Source: Ectothiorhodospira marina (GTDB taxonomy: Bacteria; Pseudomonadota; Gammaproteobacteria; Ectothiorhodospirales; Ectothiorhodospiraceae). Taken from it: 64,000 bases of DNA. Made by a program: the position numbers and the translations under genes. Positions 1 through 7,848 of this stretch are shown one piece after another (positions within the stretch are counted from its first letter, which is position 1; each line of letters begins with the position of its first letter). The stretch is taken from positions 124,001 to 188,000 of the forward strand of contig NZ_FOAA01000001.1 of NCBI RefSeq assembly GCF_900109495.1, given 5' to 3'. The notes under the pieces are model-generated. The model was not told the origin of the DNA, did no database searches, and saw nothing but the letters and a program-made list of their open reading frames with translations.

Positions 1-1
1 G

Positions 2-589
2 GCATTCGGGGCCATGGTATGCATGACGTCAGTGCACCATGCCTCCGGCAGTGATCGCATTGCCGAGGTGGCTGCCCGTATGGCCTGGGAAGATGACGAT
101 ATTGTGGTCAACCTGCAGGGGGACGAGCCGCTGACCCCGTCGGCGATTGTCAGGCAGGTGGCGGATAACCTGGCAGACCACCCGGAGGCGGTGATCGCCA
201 CCCTGTGCACGCCGATCACCCGGGCCGCGCACCTCTACGATCCACATACGGTGAAGGTGGTGCGGGATGCCCGGGATTTTGCCCTGTACTTCAGTCGTGC
301 CCCCATCCCCTGGGAGCGGGACGCACTGGATATGGAGGTCTCGCCAGCCTTGCAGGTGTGTCAGCGGCACATTGGTTTGTATGCCTACCGGGTGGGCTAT
401 TTGAAGCGATTCACCCGCATGGAGAGCTGCGCCCTGGAGCGCATCGAGCGCCTGGAGCAGTTGCGGGCCATGTATCACGGTGCCCGCATCCATGTGGACG
501 TGGCCCTGGAGGCCCCGCCCGCGGGCGTGGATACCCAGGAGGATGTGGAGCGGGTGGAGATGATGCTGGCCCGCGCCCAGCCCCGTTGA
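2..589 (+). CDS. kdsB: 3-deoxy-manno-octulosonate cytidylyltransferase, 3' part
   Basis: KdsB activates KDO by forming CMP-KDO from CTP in the cytoplasm, the step before KDO transfer to lipid A. The reading frame is open from base 2, so the gene starts before the window; 195 residues are visible out of about 250 usual for the family. Visible family features are VCMTS..H.SGSDRIAEV near the cut, NLQGDEPL, ALYFSRAPIPWERD and HIGLYAYR. The stop at 587-589 is followed directly by a REP-like repeat block. Assignment is by clear family motifs; only the missing N-terminus, with the CTP-binding loop, cannot be checked. Confidence 0.95.
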   Translation, partial: AFGAMVCMTSVHHASGSDRIAEVAARMAWEDDDIVVNLQGDEPLTPSAIVRQVADNLADHPEAVIATLCTPITRAAHLYDPHTVKVVRDARDFALYFSRAPIPWERDALDMEVSPALQVCQRHIGLYAYRVGYLKRFTRMESCALERIERLEQLRAMYHGARIHVDVALEAPPAGVDTQEDVERVEMMLARAQPR

Positions 590-601
590 CCTCTGGGGTC
601 C

Positions 602-958
602 CCTGTGGGAGCGGCCCTCGGCCGCGAAGGGCCGAGCCCCCGCTGCCCATGCAGGATCATGGGTCGGAGTGGACCTCGGGGTGCCCGGATTCCTTCCAGC
701 GGGACGCCGTGAATACATCCATGTAGGCTCTGCAGCCGCTTCCTGCGGCTGAAGCCCGCTTACAGGAACCCGGGCACCCCGAGGTCCGGATGCTGCGGAG
801 TTCTTTTCGAAAAGCCTCTCGTGAAAGCATCCAGGTCAAGCCGTGGACACTCCCTTCTCCCCCCTCGGGGGAGAAGGGTCGGGGATGAGGGGGGTGGGGC
901 AGGCACCTTGCCGGTCTTCGCCCCTCACCCCAACCCCTCTCCCCGCTGGGAGAGGGGC
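602..958. repeat. Composite intergenic repeat, copy A
   Basis: The stretch after kdsB has no credible gene and is built of repeats. It starts with a REP-like hairpin (TGTGGGAGCGGCCC..GGCCGCGAA). Next is a 117-bp element bounded by a 24-nt inverted repeat (671-694 and 764-787, 23 of 24 paired) around an inner CAGCCG/CGGCTG hairpin. Last come two GC-rich palindromes in opposite orientation: CCCTTCTCC..GGAGAAGGG at 852-878, and a CCCCTCTCC..GGGAGAGGGG palindrome within 921-958. The same succession recurs after the HAD phosphatase gene (16922-17309). The bounded element looks like a MITE, but no target-site duplication was identified. Confidence 0.8.
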
Positions 959-981
959 TCGATTGATCCATCACCGGGGCG

Positions 982-1278
982 TCACCCCTTCAGGATGCGC
1001 CGCATCTCGGCCACCCGGTCATCACCGGCCAGGGTCTGGATCACGGGGTGGATGTCGCTGTGATCCTCATTGAGCAGGGGCAGGGTGAAGGTGCGTTCCA
1101 CGCGTCGGTGCGGTTCGCCGTGCTGGTCAGGCTGGATCACATGATGGCCCGCCACCTCGCCCACCACCAGTCGGGGCTCGGGTTCGGTGTCGAGGATCTC
1201 GATCACCTGACAGCGGATGCCATCCACCACGGCTTGCTGGCCGATGAGGGGGCTGAGCAGTTTCATGAGTCTGTCCAT
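982..1278 (-). CDS. Small conserved-looking hypothetical protein
   Basis: A 98-aa soluble protein with no family I recognise. Start MDRLMKLL at 1278 was preferred over a codon 36 nt further upstream, because the extra residues would be encoded across low-complexity sequence next to a repeat; neither start has a clear ribosome binding site. The sequence is acidic and balanced in composition (IRCQVIEILDTEPEPRLVV, then an FTLPLLNEDHSDIHPVI stretch) and looks like a real protein rather than a GC-rich shadow frame. It lies between two repeat blocks and runs opposite to kdsB and the Nudix gene, so it is transcribed alone. Function unknown. Confidence 0.6.
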   Translation of the reverse strand: MDRLMKLLSPLIGQQAVVDGIRCQVIEILDTEPEPRLVVGEVAGHHVIQPDQHGEPHRRVERTFTLPLLNEDHSDIHPVIQTLAGDDRVAEMRRILKG

Positions 1279-1328
1279 GGGGATCAGTATACCGATGCTG
1301 CCCGGGGATGCCATGGTGCCCGCCGCCG

Positions 1329-1469
1329 CCCCTCATCCCCGACCCTTCTCCCCGCCGGGGAGAAGGGGCCTGAGCCCTGGCTTGTGGGAGAGGGATGGCA
1401 CCGCAAAGAAGAACCCGCAGACTCTGCCGAGCCCCTCTCCCGCTTGCGGGAGAGGGGTTGGGGTGAGGG
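1329..1469. repeat. Inverted pair of GC-rich palindromes
   Basis: Two palindromes of the family seen after kdsB: CCCTTCTCCCC/GGGGAGAAGGG within 1329-1368 and CCCCTCTCCCG/CGGGAGAGGGG within 1432-1469, each with its CCCCTCA or GGGTGAGGG tail. Here the two types face each other in the reverse arrangement to copies A and B. They fill most of the gap between the hypothetical gene and the Nudix gene. Confidence 0.8.
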
Positions 1470-1486
1470 CCGTCGGACCCCATAAT
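1458..1486 (+). promoter_or_regulatory. Candidate sigma70 promoter of the Nudix gene
   Basis: TTGGGG (1458-1463) and CATAAT (1481-1486) are 17 nt apart and lie just upstream of the GAGGAAAA ribosome binding region and the ATG at 1517. The -35 hexamer is supplied by the tail of a palindromic repeat, so the repeat may have become part of the promoter. Both hexamers are imperfect. Confidence 0.35.
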
Positions 1487-1516
1487 CAACGAGGAAAACC
1501 AAGGTACCCTAAACAC

Positions 1517-2116
1517 ATGAAATGGGACATCCTCAAGGTAGAAGACCTCTATCAGGGCTTCTTCAAGCTGTGCCGGCTGCGCCTGAGCCACGGGCGCTTC
1601 GCCAGCGGCGAACCCCTGGTGATCGATCGGGAGTTGATCCGCCGTGGCCCCGCAGCAGCGGTGCTGCCCTATGACCCGTATACCGACCGGGTGCTGCTGG
1701 TGGAGCAGTTCCGGGTGGGGGCCATTGAATCACCTCATGGGCCCTGGCTGATGGAGACCATCGCCGGTCTGATCGAGCCGGGGGAGCGCGCTGAGGAGGT
1801 GGCCCGCCGCGAGGCCATGGAAGAGGCAGGATGCCCCCTGGGCGAGTTGATCCTTGCGCATGAATATTTCTCCACGCCGGGCAGCTCCGATGAGCGTATT
1901 TCCGTCTATGTGGGCCAGGCCGATCTGTCGAACGCCAGCAGCGGCATCCACGGGCTGGAGGAGGAGGGGGAGGAAATTCGCACCCACGTGTTGTCAGCGG
2001 ATGAGGCCTTCGACTGGCTGGATCATCAGCAGGTGGACACGGCCTTCCCGATCATCGCCCTGCAATGGCTGCGGCTGAATCGGGAGATGTTGCAGGAGAA
2101 GTGGGGGGACGGATAG
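1517..2116 (+). CDS. Nudix hydrolase, ADP-ribose pyrophosphatase type
   Basis: A 199-aa Nudix protein most like NudF/YqiE ADP-ribose pyrophosphatase, which splits ADP-ribose into AMP and ribose-5-phosphate. The Nudix box is complete at about residues 94-115 (GLIEPGE...REAMEEAG, matching Gx5Ex7REUxEExGU). The N-terminal half carries the short beta-strand region typical of the dimeric NudF group (FKLCRLRLSHGRF). The ATG at 1517 was chosen because it starts the family-like MKWDILKVEDLY; the frame is open further upstream only through the repeats. Substrate preference is inferred from family resemblance. Confidence 0.85.
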   Translation: MKWDILKVEDLYQGFFKLCRLRLSHGRFASGEPLVIDRELIRRGPAAAVLPYDPYTDRVLLVEQFRVGAIESPHGPWLMETIAGLIEPGERAEEVARREAMEEAGCPLGELILAHEYFSTPGSSDERISVYVGQADLSNASSGIHGLEEEGEEIRTHVLSADEAFDWLDHQQVDTAFPIIALQWLRLNREMLQEKWGDG

Positions 2117-2184
2117 CAGCTAGTCACCCGAAAGGTGACGTCGGTGAGGGAGGGGCCGACCGAGGGTCGGCCCCTGAGACTGCC

Positions 2185-4128
2185 TTAGGTGTTCAGACGG
2201 TTGTCAATCAGCACATTCACCACGTCCGGGTCGGCCAGGGTGGAGGTATCACCCAGGTTTTCCAGCTCATTGGCGGCGATCTTGCGCAGGATGCGGCGCA
2301 TGATCTTGCCGGAGCGGGTCTTGGGCAGGCCGGGGGCGAATTGCAGCAGGTTGATTTTGGCGATGGGGCCGATCTCGTCCCGCACCAGCTTGACCAGTTC
2401 CTTCACCAGGGCGTCGTCGCCCTCCTCGCCGGCCATCAGGGTCACATAGGCATAGATGCCCTGACCGGTGATGTCGTGGGGATAACCCACCACGGCGGCC
2501 TCGGCCACCTTGGGATGCAGCACCAGGGCTGACTCGATTTCGGCCGTGCCCAGGCGGTGACCGGAGACGTTCAGCACATCGTCCACGCGCCCGGTGATCC
2601 AATAGTAGCCATCGGCATCCCGGCGAGCACCATCACCGGTGAAGTACAGGCCCGGGTAGATGGTGAAGTAGGTCTCCACGAAGCGCTTGTGGTCGCCCCA
2701 CAGGGTGCGCATCTGGGCGGGCCAGGAGTTGCGGATGCACAGGTTGCCTTCGGCAGGGCTCTCGGTGATCTCGTTGCCCTTGTCGTCCACCAGCAGGGGT
2801 TCGACCCCGAAGAAGGGTTTGGTGGCGGAGCCCGGCTTCATGTCCACGGCGCCAGGCAGGTTGGCGATCATGTGGGCGCCGGTTTCGGTCTGCCACCAGG
2901 TGTCCACGATGGGGCAGCGACCGTCGCCGACCACGCGGTGATACCACTCCCAGGCTTCCGGGTTGATGGGCTCACCCACGGTGCCCAGCAGGCGCAGGCT
3001 GGAGCGCTTGTGCTTGGTGACGAAGTCGTCACCGGCGCCCATCAGCATGCGGATGGCCGTGGGGGCGGTATAGAAGATGGATACATTGTGCTTGTCGCAC
3101 ACCTGCCAGAAGCGACCGTTGTCCGGGTAGTTGGGCACGCCCTCGAACATCAGGCTCTTGGCACCGTTGGCCAGGGGGCCATACAGGATGTAGGTGTGAC
3201 CGGTCACCCAGCCCACGTCGGCGGTGCACCAGTAGACTTCGCCATCCTTGTAGTCAAACACCAGCTTGTGGGTCATGGCTGCCTGCAGGAGGTAGCCGCC
3301 GGTGGTGTGCATCACGCCCTTGGGCTTGCCGGTGGAGCCGGAGGTATACAGGATGAACAGCGGATCCTCTGCATCCACCTCCTCGGCAGGGCACTCGGCG
3401 CTTGCCTTGTCCAGTTCCTCGTGATACCAGACATCACGGCCTTCATTCCATTCCACGGGTTCGCCACCGCGCTTGACCACGACCATGGTGGAGATGCTGG
3501 GGCACTGGGCGGCGGCCTTGTCGGCGTTACCCTTCAGCGGCACCTTGCGGCCACCGCGCAGGCTCTGGTCGGAGGTGATGAGCACCTTGGCCTCGGCGTC
3601 CTGGATGCGGTCGCGCAGGGCATCGGGGGAGAAGCCGCCGAAAACGATGGAATGCACGGCACCGATGCGGGCACAGGCCAGCATGGACACGGCGGCCTCG
3701 GGGATCATGGGTAGGTAGATGGAGACCCGGTCACCCTTTTGCACGCCCTTGGATTTGAGCACGTTGGCGAATTTGCACACCTCTTCATGCAGTTCACGAT
3801 AGGTGAGGGTGCGGTCGTCGGAGGGGTCGTCGCCTTCCCAGATAATGGCGGCCTGATCACCCCGGGTTTCCAGGTGGCGATCCAGGCAGTTGTAGGCCAC
3901 GTTGAGCTTGCCGCCCTGGAACCAGGTGACCCGTGCCTCGTCCTCGAAGGAGCCCGTGCGGACGTTGTCCCACTTCTTGAACCAAGTGAGGTATTTCTCG
4001 GCCTGCTCGGCCCAGAAAGTGTCCGGGTTGTCGACGGATTGCCGATACATGGCCTGGTACTGCTCGGCGGTCACGTTGGCCTTGGCGGCAAAGTCCTTGG
4101 GTACTTCGTGAACCTTCACTTCCGACAT
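2185..4128 (-). CDS. acs: Acetyl-CoA synthetase
   Basis: A 647-aa AMP-forming acetate:CoA ligase, full length for Acs. It makes acetyl-CoA from acetate, ATP and CoA through acetyl-AMP. Visible motifs are the P-loop-like [11 protein letters not shown], the WWQTETG acetate-pocket motif, [18 protein letters not shown] at the hinge, and [11 protein letters not shown] near the C-terminus. In the last, Lys608 corresponds to the lysine that protein acetylation uses to switch Acs off in enteric bacteria. The start has a strong GGAGGAG ribosome binding site. It is the last gene of an all-minus acetate cluster but seems to have its own promoter (see 4193-4198). Confidence 0.97.
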   Translation of the reverse strand: MSEVKVHEVPKDFAAKANVTAEQYQAMYRQSVDNPDTFWAEQAEKYLTWFKKWDNVRTGSFEDEARVTWFQGGKLNVAYNCLDRHLETRGDQAAIIWEGDDPSDDRTLTYRELHEEVCKFANVLKSKGVQKGDRVSIYLPMIPEAAVSMLACARIGAVHSIVFGGFSPDALRDRIQDAEAKVLITSDQSLRGGRKVPLKGNADKAAAQCPSISTMVVVKRGGEPVEWNEGRDVWYHEELDKASAECPAEEVDAEDPLFILYTSGSTGKPKGVMHTTGGYLLQAAMTHKLVFDYKDGEVYWCTADVGWVTGHTYILYGPLANGAKSLMFEGVPNYPDNGRFWQVCDKHNVSIFYTAPTAIRMLMGAGDDFVTKHKRSSLRLLGTVGEPINPEAWEWYHRVVGDGRCPIVDTWWQTETGAHMIANLPGAVDMKPGSATKPFFGVEPLLVDDKGNEITESPAEGNLCIRNSWPAQMRTLWGDHKRFVETYFTIYPGLYFTGDGARRDADGYYWITGRVDDVLNVSGHRLGTAEIESALVLHPKVAEAAVVGYPHDITGQGIYAYVTLMAGEEGDDALVKELVKLVRDEIGPIAKINLLQFAPGLPKTRSGKIMRRILRKIAANELENLGDTSTLADPDVVNVLIDNRLNT

Positions 4129-4192
4129 AAGATCTCCTCCTGCAAATGCATGGAATTGAATGAAATCGGGCCGATGGATCGGCTAATTCCTC

Positions 4193-4198
4193 ATTATA
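4193..4198 (-). promoter_or_regulatory. -10 element upstream of acs
   Basis: A perfect TATAAT on the minus strand 65 nt before the acs ATG. No good -35 is found at 16-18 nt, which would fit an activator-dependent promoter. A TTGGCACG half-element of sigma54 type lies just upstream (4221-4228) but lacks a correctly spaced partner. Confidence 0.45.
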
Positions 4199-4375
4199 AC
4201 GTCTCGGCGAACAAGCATAACGTGCCAACCCCGCGCTGACTATCTCGACCCGGTATAGGGGGTCAGTGTCAACGATCCAGGGTGGAGCTTCCAGGCAGCC
4301 GGTCCGCCGCGTCCAGGCGCCTGGTCTTGAGATTCCTGTTCTTGAAATTCACTGGGGAGGCCCTCCGGGAGCCGT

Positions 4376-5443
4376 CTAAATGGGTAGACCCCCGAGGTAA
4401 TGCCGACCGCTGCTGCGTTGCATGAAACGCACCTGCGCAAAGGCGTGGCATAGCCGCTTGCGTTCGTCGGCGGATAAGGTGTTGCCATCGATCAGGTTGT
4501 CCGGTGGTCGTCCGGCGCAAATGAAGCGGGCTTGTTGGCGCACCCGCAAGGTCGTGATGAGCTCCCAGGCCTGGATCAGTTCCTGTCCGGCGACAGCGCT
4601 GATGGCGCCGCCCTCGATGGCGGCTTCCAGGCGTGACCGTGTGTGCAGCGCCGGCAGGCCATGGGCCACGGTCAGCAGTCGGGCCAGGCTGACGATGGGC
4701 AGGATGCCGCGGCGTTTGAGGTCCAGCGGAGTGGCCCGGGATGTCCACCAGGCCGGGCACCGCAACCCCAGGCGCCAGAGCGGACTGCGCGGCGGGCTGT
4801 CCTTGAGGGCCTCGCGGGCCAGCGCTGAGAGAAACCAGGTACTGTTGCGTGCTTCGACCATCACCCGCCCCCGCAGGGATTGCAGTAGCGCGGGCTCCCC
4901 ATGGATGGTGCGCAGATCCAGAAAATTCTGTGCCAGCATCACGGATTTGAGGGCTGGCGTGCGTATCCAATCGAGAAAATAGTCCTGCCAGACCGCCACG
5001 GGCTGCTGCCAATCCGTGTTGCATGCCATCACGCCCCCGGTACACAAATGCAGGCCGCAGTGGTCCAGATCCCTCGTGACCCGTCTGGCCAACTGGAGAA
5101 AGTAGTCCCGCGCGGTGGCCCCGGGCGATTGGGAGAGTATCAGGGCATTGTCCTGGTCGGTGTGCGCGGTCTGCTCGCATCGTCCCTGAGAGCCGCAAGC
5201 CACCCAGGCGAACGCCATGGGAGGTGGCCCCAGTTCCGACTCGGCCAGTTCGATGGCGCGACGTGTGAGGGCATCGCTGATGGAGGCAATGCGCCATCCC
5301 ACCTGATCGCCCGTGGCCCCGGCGTCCACCCACTGCACCTGGTATCGCGGTACCCCCATGGCCAGCGTGCGCAGCGCGGCACGGTCCGGCGCCTGTAAGA
5401 TCCGCGTCAGCAGTGGCTCGATGGACGTGGCCTGGATATGCAT
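4376..5443 (-). CDS. Stand-alone DUF294-type nucleotidyltransferase
   Basis: A 355-aa protein that aligns by eye with the C-terminal half of the 641-aa cNMP/CBS protein encoded at 7849-9774. It has the GlnD-like nucleotidyltransferase signature (CGSQGRCEQTAHTDQDN, residues 83-99, keeping the metal-binding D96-x-D98) followed by the DUF294 C-terminal helical domain. It lacks the cNMP and CBS sensor domains of its paralogue. It sits between the symporter and acs on the same strand. The start is uncertain: a strong AGGAGGAG lies about 40 nt upstream of this ATG (5482-5489) with no ATG, GTG or TTG in frame behind it. The target of nucleotidyl transfer, if any, is unknown. Confidence 0.8.
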   Translation of the reverse strand: MHIQATSIEPLLTRILQAPDRAALRTLAMGVPRYQVQWVDAGATGDQVGWRIASISDALTRRAIELAESELGPPPMAFAWVACGSQGRCEQTAHTDQDNALILSQSPGATARDYFLQLARRVTRDLDHCGLHLCTGGVMACNTDWQQPVAVWQDYFLDWIRTPALKSVMLAQNFLDLRTIHGEPALLQSLRGRVMVEARNSTWFLSALAREALKDSPPRSPLWRLGLRCPAWWTSRATPLDLKRRGILPIVSLARLLTVAHGLPALHTRSRLEAAIEGGAISAVAGQELIQAWELITTLRVRQQARFICAGRPPDNLIDGNTLSADERKRLCHAFAQVRFMQRSSGRHYLGGLPI

Positions 5444-5578
5444 CCGGTGCGGGATGAGGGCTGGGTGTATTGATGGGTCGACTCCTCCTGATCGGGATGG
5501 GGGGCAAGACCCTGCCTTCAGGACATGGACTCCGTGACCTGAAGGGAAGATCCTACCGTTGCATTACAGTGAAAGCGA

Positions 5579-5600
5579 GGGGCCCCGAGAACGGGGCCCC
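5579..5600 (-). terminator. Hairpin after the symporter gene
   Basis: A perfect 9-bp GC stem (GGGGCCCCG-AGAA-CGGGGCCCC) about 53 nt past the symporter stop. On the minus strand it is followed by TCGCTTTC, only a weak U-tract. It is a likely terminator or 3' stabiliser separating the symporter from the downstream DUF294 and acs genes. Confidence 0.6.
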
Positions 5601-5653
5601 GATCCTTGCGATGTCACATCCTGTTCACGTTGCAGGGCAACGTTGGCTTGCGA

Positions 5654-7426
5654 TCAGGAAGTGGCGGCATCGGCACGCGGCACGCGCACGCTTTCCACCA
5701 GATCCTGAATCTCCTTCGGCGGCGGGGCCGTCAGCTTGGACACGACCACCGCAGCGATCACGTTCAGGATGGCACCGATGGTGCCAAAGCCCTGAGGCGC
5801 GATGCCCAAGATCCAGCCGTCTGCGTTGTCAGCCAGCAGAGCGGTCCCCGGGAAGAAGAAGAAGCCCTTGTACAGGAAGATGTAGAGCAGGGTGCTGAGG
5901 ATACCCACCAGCATGCCGGTGATGGCGCCCTGCTTGTTCATCCGCTTGTAGAAGATGCCCAGCATCAACACGGGGAAGAGGGAGGAGGCCGCCAGGCCGA
6001 AGGCCAGTGCCACCACCTCGGCTGCAAAGCCCGGCGGATTGAGCCCCAGGTAACCTGCCAGGACGATGGCAGCCACCATGGCCAGTCGTCCCGCCCGAAG
6101 CTCGTTCTTCTCCGAAATATTGGGCATGAACACGCTCTTCAACAGGTCATGGGAGATGGCCGAGGAAATGGCCAGCAACAAGCCTGCCGCCGTGGACAGC
6201 GCCGCAGCGATCCCGCCCGCGGCCACCAAGGCGATCACCCAGTTGGGCAGGCCGGCGATTTCGGGGTTGGCCAGCACCAGGATATCCCGGTCAAAGCTCT
6301 CCAGACGGTAGCCCTGACCTTCCACATCGTCGGCCCAGGCCGGCGGGTTGCTCTGGTTGTAGTAGTGCACCCGCTCACCGTCACCTTGCTGTTCAAACTG
6401 CAGCAGACCGGTGTCCTGCCAGGTACGCATCCAGTCGGGACGGTCCTCATAGGCCATGGCTTCGGCGGTGTTGCCCACGCCACCGGGGTGCAGGGTGTTG
6501 ATGATGTTGTACATGGCCATCGCACCCACGGCGGGGGCGGTGGTGTACAGGAGGGCGATGAACACCAGGGCCCAGCCGGCGGACTTACGAGCGTCACGCA
6601 CACGGGGTACGGTGAAGAAGCGGATGATCACGTGGGGCAGACCCGCGGTACCGATCATCAGCGCCATGGTCAGCAGGAACATGTTCAGCGTACTGAACGA
6701 TTCATTGGTGGTGTACTGGGTGAAGCCCAGGTCCACCAGGACGTTGTCCAGGGCGGTGAGCAGGTAGACGCCGTCCTGGCCGCTGAGGGTGCCACCCAGG
6801 CCCGTCTGGGGCAGGAAATGCCCGGTCAGCTGCAGGGAGATGAAGATGGCGGGCACGGTGTAGGCAAAGATCATCACCACGTACTGGGCGATCTGGGTAT
6901 AGGTAATACCCTTCATGCCACCGAGCACGGCGTAGATGAACACCACGGTCATACCGGCGATCAGGCCCCAGAGCAGGTCCACTTCCAGGAAGCGCGAGAA
7001 GGCGATGCCCACGCCGCGCATCTGTCCGATCACGTAGGTGATGGAGATCACCAGCAGGCAGATGACAGCCACGATACGTGCCGTGTTCGAATAGAACCGG
7101 TCACCCACGAACTGGGGCACCGTGAACTTGCCGAACTTGCGCAGGTACGGGGCGAGCAGCAGCGCCATGAGCACGTAACCGCCGGTCCACCCCATGAGGT
7201 AGACCGAACCACTGTAGCCCAGGAAGGCGATCAGGCCCGCCATGGAGATGAAGGAGGCCGCCGACATCCAGTCCGCCGCGGTGGCCATACCGTTGGCGAC
7301 CGGGTTCACCCCCTTGCCGGCCACATAGAATTCGCCCGTGCTACCCGCGCGGGCCCAGATGGCAATGCCGATGTACAGCGCGAACGTCGCGCCGACCACC
7401 AGCCATATCATGAGTTTCAAATCCAT
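5654..7426 (-). CDS. Sodium:solute symporter large subunit, acetate-type
   Basis: A 590-aa SSS-family membrane protein of the VC_2705 subgroup, related to ActP; it probably imports acetate or a similar short-chain acid with sodium. The N-terminus (IWARAGSTGEFYVAGKGV), the MATAADWMSAASFISMAGL helix 2 and the long run of hydrophobic segments across the length are characteristic. A soluble loop around residues 340-385 (DRPDWMRTWQDTG...) is usual for this subgroup. It starts 18 nt after the DUF4212 gene with a GGGGGA ribosome binding site, so the two are cotranscribed. A GC hairpin follows. The substrate is inferred from the adjacent Acs and the sensor-regulator pair. Confidence 0.9.
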   Translation of the reverse strand: MDLKLMIWLVVGATFALYIGIAIWARAGSTGEFYVAGKGVNPVANGMATAADWMSAASFISMAGLIAFLGYSGSVYLMGWTGGYVLMALLLAPYLRKFGKFTVPQFVGDRFYSNTARIVAVICLLVISITYVIGQMRGVGIAFSRFLEVDLLWGLIAGMTVVFIYAVLGGMKGITYTQIAQYVVMIFAYTVPAIFISLQLTGHFLPQTGLGGTLSGQDGVYLLTALDNVLVDLGFTQYTTNESFSTLNMFLLTMALMIGTAGLPHVIIRFFTVPRVRDARKSAGWALVFIALLYTTAPAVGAMAMYNIINTLHPGGVGNTAEAMAYEDRPDWMRTWQDTGLLQFEQQGDGERVHYYNQSNPPAWADDVEGQGYRLESFDRDILVLANPEIAGLPNWVIALVAAGGIAAALSTAAGLLLAISSAISHDLLKSVFMPNISEKNELRAGRLAMVAAIVLAGYLGLNPPGFAAEVVALAFGLAASSLFPVLMLGIFYKRMNKQGAITGMLVGILSTLLYIFLYKGFFFFPGTALLADNADGWILGIAPQGFGTIGAILNVIAAVVVSKLTAPPPKEIQDLVESVRVPRADAATS

Positions 7427-7444
7427 AATCTTGGTCCCCCAGTC

Positions 7445-7711
7445 TTATTCTTCGTGGACGTCGAATTGACGATCCAGCTTGTTCATGCGCCAGGCATAGA
7501 AGAAGATCAGCATCAGGAAGACATAGATTGCTCCCTGCTGTGCCATCCAGAAGCCCAATGGGTAACCGCCCAACGACACCATGTTCAGCACCGGTGCCAG
7601 GAAGATGGGCAGGATATATCCAGCGATGAACCACACGGTCAGGCAGCCCACCAGGATACGAACGTTAGCCTTCCAGTAGGCCGTTCTTTGTTCCTGTAGT
7701 TTTGCGTTCAT
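7445..7711 (-). CDS. DUF4212 symporter small subunit
   Basis: An 88-aa protein with two membrane segments and the family signatures YWKANVRI near the N-terminus and GFWMAQQGAIYVF before the second helix. DUF4212 proteins are encoded next to VC_2705-type sodium:solute symporters and are taken as their small subunit, as here (18 nt upstream of the large subunit). The start is secure, with TAGGAGGAG placed 7 nt before the ATG. The 137-nt leader holds the promoter, but I found no convincing -35/-10 or sigma54 pair in it; it does contain a spaced TTTACC...GGTAAA inverted repeat. Confidence 0.9.
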   Translation of the reverse strand: MNAKLQEQRTAYWKANVRILVGCLTVWFIAGYILPIFLAPVLNMVSLGGYPLGFWMAQQGAIYVFLMLIFFYAWRMNKLDRQFDVHEE

Positions 7712-7848
7712 TCGATACTCCTCCTATCAAAAGCTTGGTTTTTTACCACTGGTTTATGTTGCATCACTCGGTAAATCCTCCATCGTTCACTCTTTGTTGA
7801 ATCATCGTCAGCGGGTGTTCGGGCTCTTGTCATGTGGCCCCGTGGGTG

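Noticed and set aside
30-974. Several open frames between 29 and 1073 around the kdsB end and repeats
   Set aside because: They are shadows of kdsB or translations of palindromic repeats (runs of PSPSGERGWGE type) with no start signals.
4212-4228. Possible sigma54 promoter upstream of acs (TTGGCACG on the minus strand)
   Set aside because: The -24 half is perfect, but the GC that could serve as -12 is 8 rather than 10 bases away, and sigma54 does not tolerate this. The TATAAT nearer the gene is a better candidate.
5606-7699. Long antisense frames such as 5606-7699, 19989-21860 and 44008-46218
   Set aside because: They lie wholly opposite strongly recognised genes, have histidine/glycine/glutamine-rich shadow composition and no family features; they result from high third-position GC.
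7725-7745. Possible sigma54 promoter before the DUF4212 gene
   Set aside because: The GG to GC distance is 11 bases, and the flanking bases do not match TGGCAC or TTGC.
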